Shown here in pieces: positions 7,009 to 13,474 of a stretch of 23,914 nucleotides of DNA. The stretch comes from Patescibacteria group bacterium (lineage in GTDB: Bacteria > Patescibacteriota > Minisyncoccia > Portnoybacterales > GWB1-42-6): NCBI GenBank assembly GCA_018826025.1, contig JAHKAK010000109.1:1-23914 (forward strand). The letters run 5' to 3'. Made by a program: the position numbers and the translations under genes. The first letter of the stretch is position 1. Every line of letters starts with the position of its first letter. A model generated the notes under the pieces. The model ran no database searches. It had not been told where the DNA came from and saw nothing but the letters and a program-made list of their open reading frames with translations.

Positions 7009-8310
7009 ATGAACAAAAAACTAGCTGCGAAAATTAAATCTCTCCCCAAAAAACCCGGTGCGTATTTATTTAAAGATAAAACTGGGCGGATTTTATATAT
7101 CGGCAAAGCGGTAAATTTACGGAATCGCGTACGTTCCCACTTCAATCCAAGCAGCCAAAGCAAATTTAACCCCCCTGCTCCCCCCTTTGCAAAAGGGGGG
7201 TTGGGGGGGATTTCTGACATCGATTTCATCCTCAGCGCCAATGAGAAAGAGGCGTTAATCTTAGAGAACGAACTCATTAAAAAATATAAACCCAAATACA
7301 ATATCCAATGGCGCGATGATAAAAGTTATTTTTGGGTAAATTTTACGGCTGACGATTGGCCGAGGGTGAGAACGACGCACCAGCCGTCGTTGCGAGGAGT
7401 GACGCGTAGCGGCACGACGAAGCAATCCCGAGGTATCGCCGCCGCAAACAATAACGCCCCCTCGTCCCGACGAGATGTCGGGACTCCTCCCCCTCTTAAA
7501 TTAAGACCAGAGCTAAGCTCAGCTTTGGGGGGTTGGGGGGAGTTATTTCAACCCATCGGTCCCTTCACCAACGGCACAGAACTTAAACAAGTCCTGCGCA
7601 ACTTGCGCAAAATTTTGCCCTATCGCACCTGCAAAAACGCATACGATAAACCTTGTTTGCAATGGCATCTTGGGTTATGTCCCGCGCACGACTCCAGTTG
7701 TCATTCCCGCGAAAGCGGGAATCCAGGTTTTTGTCGCTCTGAACTTGTCTCAGGGCCTGGATCCCGGGTCAAGCCCGGGATGACAAAAATACAATACTCT
7801 CAATCCCTAAACACCCTGCGCCAACTTTTACGCTTATACGCCAATGAGCCGATAAGAATTGAGGCTTACGATATTTCCAATATCCAGGGCTCCAGCGCCA
7901 CCGGCTCAATGATAGTCTTTAAAGGATTTAAGCCAGACAAATCTCAATACCGAAAATTCCGCATAAAAACCGTCCGCGCCACCAATGATATTGCCATGCT
8001 TAAAGAGGTTTTGCACCGGCGGCTGGATCATACAGAGTGGCCTCTGCCTGATCTTATTTTAATTGACGGCGGCCGAGCGCAATTAAATTCGTCTGCTTTA
8101 GAAATTAGAAATTGGAAATTAGAAATTCCTCTTTTTGCGTTAGCAAAAAGAGCGGATGAGTTATATACTATATATAGCAATAGGACTTTACACCTTAAAT
8201 CCCTGCCCATCGACTTATGCCTGCTTTTCCAAGCCATCCGCAACGAGGCACACCGATTTGCCATATCGTATTATAGAAAATTACACCGGAGAAAAATAGT
8301 AACCGATTAA
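7009..8310 (+). CDS. uvrC: Excinuclease ABC subunit C, short, with three palindromic insertions
   Basis: Dual-incision nuclease of nucleotide excision repair. ATG at 7009 (MNKKLAAKIKSLP) is preferred over the GTG at 7000. The GIY-YIG domain is at residues 10-95 (GAYLF, YIGKA, LILENELIKKYKPKYN). The RNase-H-like domain holds the four expected residues: Asp in EAYDISN, Asp in ATNDIAML, Asp in LILIDGG, His in NEAHRFAI. Length is 433 residues against about 600 in the family, and about 100 of these come from palindromic insertions at residues 52-69, 122-181 and 231-260. The stretch between the Cys-rich segment (CLQWHLGLCP) and the RNase-H domain is very short, so the UvrB-binding UVR motif seems absent. 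The C-terminal helix-hairpin-helix is also absent. It diverges from uvrA. The catalytic residues argue for activity, but a decaying gene is possible. Confidence 0.92.
   Translation: MNKKLAAKIKSLPKKPGAYLFKDKTGRILYIGKAVNLRNRVRSHFNPSSQSKFNPPAPPFAKGGLGGISDIDFILSANEKEALILENELIKKYKPKYNIQWRDDKSYFWVNFTADDWPRVRTTHQPSLRGVTRSGTTKQSRGIAAANNNAPSSRRDVGTPPPLKLRPELSSALGGWGELFQPIGPFTNGTELKQVLRNLRKILPYRTCKNAYDKPCLQWHLGLCPAHDSSCHSRESGNPGFCRSELVSGPGSRVKPGMTKIQYSQSLNTLRQLLRLYANEPIRIEAYDISNIQGSSATGSMIVFKGFKPDKSQYRKFRIKTVRATNDIAMLKEVLHRRLDHTEWPLPDLILIDGGRAQLNSSALEIRNWKLEIPLFALAKRADELYTIYSNRTLHLKSLPIDLCLLFQAIRNEAHRFAISYYRKLHRRKIVTD
7162..7213. repeat. CCCCCC palindrome inside uvrC
   Basis: CCCCCCTTTGCAAAAGGGGGG with flanking AACCCCCC and GGGGGGATTT. 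Read in frame as NPPAPPFAKGGLGG, the same peptide type as in the UvrA linker insertion. It lies in a loop after the first strand-helix unit of the GIY-YIG domain. Confidence 0.85.
7371..7551. repeat. Composite palindromes inside uvrC
   Basis: Three palindromes in series: a TTGCGAGG...CGAAGCAATCCCG unit (7390-7430), GTCCCGA/TCGGGAC (7464-7484), and CCCTC...AGAGCTAAGCTCAGCTTT...GGGGGGAG. They stay in frame and push GPFTNGTELKQVLRNLRKI away from the preceding DDWPRV. Confidence 0.85.
7698..7787. repeat. TCATTCCCGCG palindrome inside uvrC
   Basis: Inverted units TCATTCCCGCGAAAGCGGGA and GGATCCCGGGTCAAGCCCGG, ending GGGATGACA. In frame it reads CHSRESGNPGF...RVKPGMTK, a peptide type often seen where this widespread repeat enters genes. 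Confidence 0.9.
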
Positions 8311-8312
8311 TC

Positions 8313-8445
8313 GTCGTTGCGAGGCGCGCCGCCCCGCAGCTGCGGGGCGGCGCAACGAAGCAATCCCGTGATGATATCGGCGATGTTGGTCGTGGCACGA
8401 AATCGCCACGCTCGTCCCACCGTGGCTGGATTCACTCACGATGAC
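8313..8445. repeat. REP-like element after uvrC
   Basis: GTCGTTGCGAGGCGCGCC...GGCGGCGCAACGAAGCAATC followed by TGGCACGAAATCGCCACG and a final ACTCACGATGAC. Same family as the insertions in uvrA and uvrC. It begins immediately after the uvrC stop, so it may have cut off the natural end of uvrC. Confidence 0.8.
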
Positions 8446-8458
8446 ATTATTTTTTTAT

Positions 8459-8605
8459 ATGTTGATCAACAACCCCGACCAACTCCAAAAAAAACTGGAA
8501 AAAAAATCCCAACAGCGCTTGCGGAAAAAGAAACCCAAAATGGCGGTTTCGGGCCGAAGCGTTTTAACCCTGCGCCGAATCATAAAAAAGAGAGCGATTC
8601 GTTGA
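8459..8605 (+). CDS. Small basic protein, 48 aa
   Basis: ATG at 8459 opens a 48-codon frame ending in TGA at 8603-8605. The product is strongly basic: MLINNPDQLQKKLEKKSQQR, then RKKKPKMAVSGRSVLTLRRI and KKRAIR. The layout (a charged helix, then a PKM.VSGRSV segment, then a basic tail) resembles small conserved proteins I associate with Parcubacteria, but I cannot name a family. No Shine-Dalgarno is visible. The next promoter's -35 box overlaps its stop codon. Codon choice looks natural. A chance frame cannot be excluded at this length. Confidence 0.5.
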   Translation: MLINNPDQLQKKLEKKSQQRLRKKKPKMAVSGRSVLTLRRIIKKRAIR

Positions 8606-8630
8606 CTCAAACTTGTCTTTATGCTAATAT
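8602..8630 (+). promoter_or_regulatory. Strong sigma70-type promoter
   Basis: TTGACT (8602-8607), exactly 17 nt, TAATAT (8625-8630). Transcription would begin near 8637, at the 5' arm of a 23-nt inverted repeat and about 135 nt before the YvlD/holin-like gene. Confidence 0.8.
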
Positions 8631-8636
8631 CATAAT

Positions 8637-8773
8637 CGTATGCCGGGCAGTGAAAATTCGGCATTTTATTCTTTTCTTTACTGCTTGGCAAGATTAGTAA
8701 AAGTAGAAAATTATCTGTATAAATTATGCCCGCGAGACTAATTTTATACAGCCGAATTTCTACTGCCCGGTAT
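8637..8773 (+). ncRNA. Candidate structured leader or small RNA
   Basis: Arms 8640-8662 and 8751-8773 pair over 23 positions: 20 Watson-Crick pairs, two G-U and one mismatch. Two further hairpins fit inside: an imperfect one at 8663-8711 and one at 8716-8750 (TGTATAAATTA with TAATTTTATACA around GCCCGCGAG). The whole would be a three-way junction. It begins right after a strong promoter. The start codon of the next gene (8772) lies at the base of the closing stem, so it may control that gene's translation. It matches no RNA family I recognise. Confidence 0.45.
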
Positions 8774-9137
8774 GATGCGTTTTTTAGTCAGAATTTTGGC
8801 AAACGCGCTGGCCATTTATTTGGCCGCTTATTTTGTTAATAATTTTGACTTTCCCCACCAAACGCAAGATTGGAAATTATTATTGCTGGCCGGTTTAATT
8901 TTGGCGATTTTTAACGCCATTTTAAAGCCGCTCATCAAACTGATTTCCGCGCCGCTGATAATTTTATCATTAGGGCTGTTCACTTTAATCATTAACATTG
9001 CCCTGCTTTGGTTGCTTTCTCAATTTCTGCCACAACTTACCATTATTGGCTTTTGGGCATATTTCTGGGGAACCCTGATCATCAGTCTGGTTAACTGGGT
9101 GGTTGAATTATTTATTAAAAAGAAAAAAGCTGAATAA
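8772..9137 (+). CDS. YvlD/phage-holin family 4 membrane protein
   Basis: A 121-residue integral membrane protein with four predicted spans (about residues 5-22, 34-52, 58-84, 90-112) and a lysine-rich end (IKKKKAE). Family marks: RILANALAIYLAAYFV at the start, LILAIFNAILKPLIKL in the middle, LSLGLFTLIINIALL, and GTLIISLVNWVV near the end. Members are widespread in bacteria and their job is not settled; the holin label is structural only. No Shine-Dalgarno is present, and the start codon is at the base of a long stem. The gene precedes secG by 89 bp, filled by a palindrome. Confidence 0.85.
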   Translation: MMRFLVRILANALAIYLAAYFVNNFDFPHQTQDWKLLLLAGLILAIFNAILKPLIKLISAPLIILSLGLFTLIINIALLWLLSQFLPQLTIIGFWAYFWGTLIISLVNWVVELFIKKKKAE

Positions 9138-9141
9138 TCGA

Positions 9142-9219
9142 TTACCGACCACTGACTACCGTCTACCGCAAAATTCAGACTGGATTCTGGCGGTAGTCCG
9201 TAGACCGTAGCCTGTAGAC
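9142..9219. repeat. Palindrome before secG
   Basis: ACTACCGTCTACCGC (9155-9169) and GCGGTAGTCCGTAGACCGTA are inverted, with GACTACCG/CGGTAGTC words repeated. It ends 7 nt before the secG start codon. Confidence 0.75.
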
Positions 9220-9226
9220 AAACTTT

Positions 9227-9463
9227 ATGAAGCTACCAAACATCATCTCTATTTCCCAAATCGTTGTTTCTGTTTTACTGATTATCGGAATTTTATTGCA
9301 GCAGCGCGGCGCTGGAAGCTCGGCTATCACCGGCGGTGGCGGCGGTTCGGCTTATTACGCCCGCCGCGGTTTTGAAAAATTTTTATTTGCCGCTATCATT
9401 ATTTTAGCGGTCCTTTTTGTGGCGTTGGCTATTGCCTCTATTATGGTCGCCTCCAAATACTGA
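9227..9463 (+). CDS. secG: Preprotein translocase subunit SecG
   Basis: Small membrane subunit of the SecYEG channel that assists protein export. It has 78 residues, within the usual 70-110. There are two hydrophobic spans (about residues 6-23 and 50-72) joined by a glycine-rich cytoplasmic loop (QQRGAGSSAITGGGGGSAYY) with the family's LLQQRGAG motif and ARRGFEKFLF before span two. There is no Shine-Dalgarno. The stop codon is inside a perfect 12-bp hairpin that could end transcription. Confidence 0.93.
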   Translation: MKLPNIISISQIVVSVLLIIGILLQQRGAGSSAITGGGGGSAYYARRGFEKFLFAAIIILAVLFVALAIASIMVASKY

Positions 9464-9482
9464 TTTTTCTAAATCAGTATTT
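9455..9482 (+). terminator. Hairpin over the secG stop
   Basis: AAATACTGATTT, loop TTCT, AAATCAGTATTT: a perfect 12-bp stem containing the TGA stop. The following T tract is short, so it may be a 3'-end stabiliser more than a strong terminator. Confidence 0.6.
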
Positions 9483-9546
9483 GTCATAAATAGCGTAAAT
9501 TGTCGTTCCGTGATAGCGTTGCTTTGCGAAGTACTCCGCAAATTTA

Positions 9547-9655
9547 CCCCGTTAGAAGTTCAGCTGTCCTTAATTTAACCCAGAGTTATTCGGCAAATCG
9601 CCTCCGGCTTGCTTTAGCGGCCTCAAAGAGTTTATACTCAAACTTCTGATAGGGT
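9547..9655. repeat. 109-bp CCCCGT element, copy 1
   Basis: Ends CCCCGTTAGAAGTTCAGCT and CAAACTTCTGATAGGGT are inverted. The same length and ends, and the shared inner word TCGCCTNCGGCTT, occur at 13366-13474. There is no room for a transposase, so it is MITE-like. With 9483-9546 (a weaker AAATTG/CAAATTT palindrome) it fills the secG-transporter gap. Confidence 0.75.
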
Positions 9656-9705
9656 GAACGCAACATAATTACGCCAAAAAACGCCATGGAATTCTATAAT
9701 CTATA

Positions 9706-11463
9706 ATTGTCAACTCTATTAATACTCTTCTTGAAAAATTTAATAATTGGCGCGCCGAATTTACTTGGCCAGCCCTAAATCAATGGCGGCAATTTTTTTC
9801 CGTCACTAATCGCCAAGAACGACATTGGCTCGGATTTTTTGCCTTTTTAACTTTAGTCGGATTTTTAGTTTTAAGCTACCAGTTATATTTAGCTTCCACA
9901 GTCATTCGCCCGGCTGTCGCCGGCTCAATCAATATCGCCATAACCGGCTCTCCCCGATTTTTAAATCCGGTTTTAAATCAAATTAACGAAACTGATAAAG
10001 ACTTATCGGCGATTATTTTTTCCGGCTTGATGAAATATGACGCCCAAGGAAATTTAATCACTGATCTGGCGGACAAATACGCGATTGGCGACAACGGAAA
10101 AATCTACGAGGTAACGCTAAAAGAAAACCTTCAATGGCAAGACGGCCAGCCGCTTAGCGTAGACGATGTTTTGTTTACCATCCAAACCATCCAAAACCTA
10201 GATTATCGCAGTCCCATTCGCGCTCTTTGGCAAGGAATTGAAACTGAAAAAATAGACGAGAGAACTATCCGTTTTCGGCTTAAAAATATCTACGTTTCTT
10301 TTCTTAATAATTTGACTTTTGGCATCCTGCCAAAACATCTTTGGACTAATGTCGCCCCTTCCCAATTCGCCCTAAGCGAATTGAACTTAAAACCAATCGG
10401 CTCCGGACCCTATCAATTCAGCAAACTGCAAAAAGATAAAAATGGAACCATTAAAAGCATTGAATTAAAAGCTTTTAATCAATATTTCGCCGGTGAGCCA
10501 TTCTTCACGACCCTTACTTTTTATTTTTATCCATCAGAAACGGAAACCTTTGCCGCCTACAAAAAAGGGGAAGCTGATGTTTTTAGTTTTGTTTCCGCTA
10601 AAAACTTTCTTGATTTAAAAAATAAAGATAGCGTCGATTTTAATTTTTATTCAATCAGCCTGCCTCGCTACTTCGCGGTTTTCTTCAACCAAAGCCAAAA
10701 TAAATTCCTGGCTGACAAAACCGTGCGCCAAGCCCTAACTTTAGCCACTGATAAAGAAGAAATCGTCAAGGCGGTTTTTGGCGAATACGGCCAAATCGCT
10801 AACTCCCCGCTTTTGCCGGGCATGACGGGATATTCGGATCAAATAAAATTTTATGCTTTTAATTTAGACGAGGCAAAAGCGACTTTATCGGCCGTTGGTT
10901 GGGAAGACACAGACAATGATGGTTTTCTGGAAATCGGCAAGGATAACGAAAAATTAGAGATCACCTTAACAACGATTGATTGGCCGGAGCTGGCAAAAAT
11001 CGCGGATATTATAAAAAACCAGTGGGAAAAATTGGGCGTTAAAGTTAATTTGGATATTAAAGAAACTTCTAAAATCCAGAACGACACCATCAAGCCCCGC
11101 CTTTATCAGTCTTTGCTTTTTGGTGAAGTTTTAGGAAAAGAACCAGACCTTTTTCACTTCTGGCATTCTTCCCAGAAAAAAGAATTGGGTTTAAATTTGG
11201 CTCTCTATGATAACCCGGAAGCGGATCTGCTCTTATCGCAAGCCGTGGAAGATTTTAACAAAGATTCCCGGGCGCAAAAATACCAAAAAGTCATTGATTT
11301 AATCGCTGACGATTTCCCGGCGGTCTTTCTCTTCAGTCCTGACTATTTGATAATGGCTAAAAAAACCATTATGGGGGTCCAATTGGAAAATCTTGACGCG
11401 CCCTCTTCCCGATTTTCACAGATTAATCAATGGTATTTGAAAACGCAACGGGTCTTTAAATAG
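9706..11463 (+). CDS. Family-5 solute-binding protein (peptide ABC transporter), unusual start
   Basis: Captures oligopeptides outside the cell for an ABC importer. The binding domain (SBP_bac_5) runs from about GSPRFLNPVLNQ through FSGLMKYDAQGNLITDLADKY, YEVTLKENLQWQDGQPLSVDD and the C-terminal YLIMAKKTIMG. The first usual start in the frame is TTG at 10027, but that would cut into the domain. The frame is open for 107 more codons, back to a stop at 9697-9699. These encode a Trp-rich cytoplasmic head, a membrane span (WLGFFAFLTLVGFLVLSYQL) and the start of the domain. No ATG, GTG or TTG occurs in this extension, so the start given (ATT at 9706) is provisional. TATAAT at 9695-9700 lies just upstream. 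The protein is about 585 residues and probably anchored by its N-terminal span. No permease genes are nearby. Confidence 0.85.
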   Translation: MVNSINTLLEKFNNWRAEFTWPALNQWRQFFSVTNRQERHWLGFFAFLTLVGFLVLSYQLYLASTVIRPAVAGSINIAITGSPRFLNPVLNQINETDKDLSAIIFSGLMKYDAQGNLITDLADKYAIGDNGKIYEVTLKENLQWQDGQPLSVDDVLFTIQTIQNLDYRSPIRALWQGIETEKIDERTIRFRLKNIYVSFLNNLTFGILPKHLWTNVAPSQFALSELNLKPIGSGPYQFSKLQKDKNGTIKSIELKAFNQYFAGEPFFTTLTFYFYPSETETFAAYKKGEADVFSFVSAKNFLDLKNKDSVDFNFYSISLPRYFAVFFNQSQNKFLADKTVRQALTLATDKEEIVKAVFGEYGQIANSPLLPGMTGYSDQIKFYAFNLDEAKATLSAVGWEDTDNDGFLEIGKDNEKLEITLTTIDWPELAKIADIIKNQWEKLGVKVNLDIKETSKIQNDTIKPRLYQSLLFGEVLGKEPDLFHFWHSSQKKELGLNLALYDNPEADLLLSQAVEDFNKDSRAQKYQKVIDLIADDFPAVFLFSPDYLIMAKKTIMGVQLENLDAPSSRFSQINQWYLKTQRVFK

Positions 11464-11464
11464 T

Positions 11465-11579
11465 AATCGCCAATAATGCGAATTGAATAACTAATAACGC
11501 GAATAAAAAATACTTAACAATGAGAATTGGAATAAATTCATTAGCATTATTCGCCATTAATTAGCATTATTCGCGAACA
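11465..11579. repeat. Palindromic spacer before the isomerase gene
   Basis: Repeated words AATAATGCGAAT and ATTAGCATTATTCGC in opposite orientation (twice on the right: TTAGCATTATTCGCC and TTAGCATTATTCGCG). It reaches to within 2-3 nt of the start codon. No promoter stands out. Confidence 0.7.
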
Positions 11580-11581
11580 CT

Positions 11582-12589
11582 ATGGAGGCAGATAAATCCA
11601 ATTTAAGAAACGTTATTCTAAATTCCGTCAAACAGGTTGACGCACCGTTAACTTTCTTTAACGAACTGCGCCTGACGCGCCGGCCGATAAATAAGGTCTT
11701 GATTTGCGGCATGGGCGGCTCCGCGTTAATGGGCGATTTTCTTTCATATTTCCAAACAACCGATTTTGCTCCGTTGTCGTTATCTGTTCCCGTGCTAACT
11801 CACCGTTCTTATAATTTACCGGCCAATATTGACCAAAATACGCTGATTATCTGTATTTCCTATTCCGGGCAAACCGAAGAAACGCTTTCCGCTTTCAACA
11901 AAGCTACCGAATCCCACCTTGAAATCGCCGGCATCACCTGCGGCGGCCAGCTATCTGAACTTTTCCAAAAATACAAAATTCCTTGGGTTAAAATTCCCCA
12001 AGACAACATTCCGCCCCGCGCTTCCCTTGGATACCAATTGGCCGCGATAGTTAAAATTTTAATGGCCTATGGACTGTTGAATTCTTCCGCTCAAAACGCT
12101 CTAATTTCCTTGCCGGAAAAAATTATTCCGGCCGACCTTGAAAACCAGGCCAGAATATTTTGCGTTAAACTTAACCATAAAACTCCGATAATCTACAGCT
12201 CTCAAGATAATTGGATTTTAGCGCGGCTTTGGAAAATATGCTTGAACGAAAACGCTAAAATCCCCGCTTTTTTTAATTTCTTTCCGGAGCTCAACCACAA
12301 TGAAATGGTCGGCTGGACGAAAAGTTTAGGCCCCTTTCATCTTTTGTTCATGCGCGATAAAGATGATTTGCCGCGGATAAAAAAACGCATGGACCTGACA
12401 GCCGAGCTTTTAAAAAACCAACACCTGCCCGTTGATTTTATTGAAGTAAAAGGCCAGGGCGCGCTGGAAAAAATCTTTTGGGCTACGGCTTTCGGCGAAT
12501 GGCTTTCCTACCACCTGGCTCTTTTTTACGGCATTGACCCGACTCCGGTAGAGATGGTGGAAAAATTTAAAAAGCTTTTGAAAGATTAG
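11582..12589 (+). CDS. Bifunctional phosphoglucose/phosphomannose isomerase
   Basis: Interconverts fructose-6-phosphate with glucose-6-phosphate and mannose-6-phosphate. The 335-residue length fits the PGI/PMI subfamily of SIS-domain proteins, shorter than classic Pgi. Phosphosugar-binding motifs: ICGMGGSALMGD (about residue 40) and ISYSGQTEETLSAF (about residue 98). Active-site region: FFPELNHNEMVGW near residue 240. The end is YGIDPTPVEMVEKFKKLL, typical of the family. There is no Shine-Dalgarno, and a palindrome abuts the start. With the pgm gene at 16.3-17.7 kb it could feed mannose- or glucose-1-phosphate to envelope glycans; that link is inferred. Confidence 0.92.
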   Translation: MEADKSNLRNVILNSVKQVDAPLTFFNELRLTRRPINKVLICGMGGSALMGDFLSYFQTTDFAPLSLSVPVLTHRSYNLPANIDQNTLIICISYSGQTEETLSAFNKATESHLEIAGITCGGQLSELFQKYKIPWVKIPQDNIPPRASLGYQLAAIVKILMAYGLLNSSAQNALISLPEKIIPADLENQARIFCVKLNHKTPIIYSSQDNWILARLWKICLNENAKIPAFFNFFPELNHNEMVGWTKSLGPFHLLFMRDKDDLPRIKKRMDLTAELLKNQHLPVDFIEVKGQGALEKIFWATAFGEWLSYHLALFYGIDPTPVEMVEKFKKLLKD

Positions 12590-12627
12590 CCAGTTATCTC
12601 TCTTTTTGTTGTGTATAGGGGGACTCG

Positions 12628-12759
12628 GCCCGTAAGAGATTCTCTGTTTTTTCTCTACTATCACGCAATAAAGCCGCAGGCCAGCTTAGCTGGCCGCAGG
12701 CGAAATCGCCCGCTTCCTCATCCTCTGTTGCAAGAATATGACTGAATCTCTGTACGGGC
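12628..12759. repeat. Multi-hairpin element after the isomerase gene
   Basis: Outer arms GCCCGTAAGAGATTC (12628-12642) and GAATCTCTGTACGGGC (12744-12759) pair with a single bulge. Inside are GGCCAGCTTAGCTGGCC and GGCGAAATCGCC hairpins. A promoter begins at the last base. It could be a 3'-end structure of the isomerase mRNA or another palindromic insertion. Confidence 0.65.
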
Positions 12760-12788
12760 TTGACTTTTAATCTGTTCTGTGATACACT
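12760..12788 (+). promoter_or_regulatory. Strong promoter of a non-coding region
   Basis: TTGACT (12760-12765), 17 nt, TACACT (12783-12788). No open frame of any length follows for more than 450 bp, so the product is probably RNA. Confidence 0.75.
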
Positions 12789-12793
12789 TCTAT

Positions 12794-13114
12794 TATTGAT
12801 TAACTCTCTCGGCGCCCTGCCCCCCGCACCAAGCGCCTCAATAAAACGTATTTTTTACCCAACTTGGAGGGCGCTTTGGTGCTGGGGTAAGGTCATAATA
12901 CCGTTCAATAAAGCCCGCTCTCGGGCCTAATACCTGTTTTATCTTCGTATTGCGTCTGTTCCAGGCGAGTTTTAAATTATGCTTTCTTTGTCTATCTATA
13001 TTTCTGGGCCTGTTAGATACTTAAATTTATCCGGGCAAAACTAAAAGATTTGAAATAACGGACTAAAAGGCATAATTTAGAACTCGTAAACCCCCGTAGT
13101 CATCGGGGTACGAG
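12794..13114 (+). ncRNA. Candidate structured non-coding RNA
   Basis: About 320 nt downstream of a near-consensus promoter, with no convincing ORF. Long-range helices: CCCCGCACCAAGCGCC (12821-12838) with GGGCGCTTTGGTGCTGGGG (12868-12887); CGAGTTTTAAATTATGC (12966-12982) with GCATAATTTAGAACTCG (13070-13086), 17 continuous pairs including one G-U; and small hairpins GCCCG/CGGGC near 12912 and CTCGTA...TACGAG at 13083-13114. I looked for RNase P, tmRNA, SRP and 6S hallmarks and found none. It may be a stable RNA or the leader of the tRNA-Leu transcript. Confidence 0.4.
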
Positions 13115-13146
13115 GAAGTAAAATTTACCAAGGGCGAGTGGTGAAA

Positions 13147-13217
13147 CCCCGTAAAGCCGCCTACGGCGTGCCACGGCGTAAATCCCGCCAAGGCGGGACA
13201 CGCCGCTTTACGCGGGG
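13147..13217. repeat. CCCCGTAAA palindromic block 1
   Basis: CCCCGTAAAGCCG...CGCTTTACGCGGGG with an inner TCCCGCCAAGGCGGGA hairpin. Same family as 6788-6893, the uvrA linker copy and the degenerate copy at 15530-15580. It sits at the D-loop position of the broken tRNA-Leu. Confidence 0.9.
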
Positions 13218-13234
13218 CGCAGTTGGCAGACTTG

Positions 13235-13353
13235 CCCCGTCAAAATTTTGCCGAAGTGGTGGAACTGGCAGACACGCAGCGTTCAGGGCGCTGTGGGCGC
13301 AAGCCCATGAGGGTTCAAGTCCCTCCTTCGGCACAGGCAAAATTTATACGGGG
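13235..13353. repeat. CCCCGT block 2, carrying a tRNA gene
   Basis: CCCCGTCAAAATTTTGCC and GGCAAAATTTATACGGGG are inverted arms that immediately flank the complete tRNA-Leu(CAG) gene. Confidence 0.75.
13250..13333 (+). tRNA. trnL-CAG: tRNA-Leu(CAG)
   Basis: All parts of a class II leucine tRNA are present: acceptor GCCGAAG with CTTCGGC and discriminator A; D arm with GGAACTGGCAGAC; anticodon stem CAGCG/CGCTG around TTCAGGG (anticodon CAG at 13284-13286, reading CUG); a long variable arm GGGCGCAAGCCC; T arm GAGGG-TTCAAGT-CCCTC. No CCA is encoded, so it must be added by CCA transferase. It lies between the arms of a palindrome and inside the remains of another tRNA-Leu. Confidence 0.95.
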
Positions 13354-13365
13354 CGCGCTAGTTCA

Positions 13366-13474
13366 CCCCGTATAGAAGTTCAGCTAAACTTCGTTCCCCT
13401 TCAAATAATTTTGCGATTTCGCCTACGGCTTTGTTTTATAATAATTCAAGTTTTATTAAAAACTTCTAACGGGG
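13366..13474. repeat. 109-bp CCCCGT element, copy 2
   Basis: Begins CCCCGTATAGAAGTTCAGCT and ends AAACTTCTAACGGGG. Same 109-bp length, ends and inner TCGCCTACGGCTT word as 9547-9655. It sits at the anticodon-loop position of the broken tRNA-Leu. Its left end overlaps a small perfect hairpin ATACGGGG/CCCCGTAT (13346-13373). Confidence 0.8.

Noticed and set aside
6738..7301. 187-codon minus-strand frame from 7301
   Set aside because: Its upstream part is antisense to uvrC and to the CCCCCC palindrome. Only the part from ATG 6923 makes sense, as the duplicated uvrA start.
12794..13114. RNase P RNA, tmRNA, SRP RNA or 6S RNA
   Set aside because: GAGGAAAGTCC, a tRNA-like end with resume codon, and the GGAAGNAGC SRP core are all missing on both strands; the fold does not look like 6S.
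13147..13474. Insertion sequence with transposase
   Set aside because: The blocks are 71-119 bp and have no room for a transposase; they are at most non-autonomous elements.
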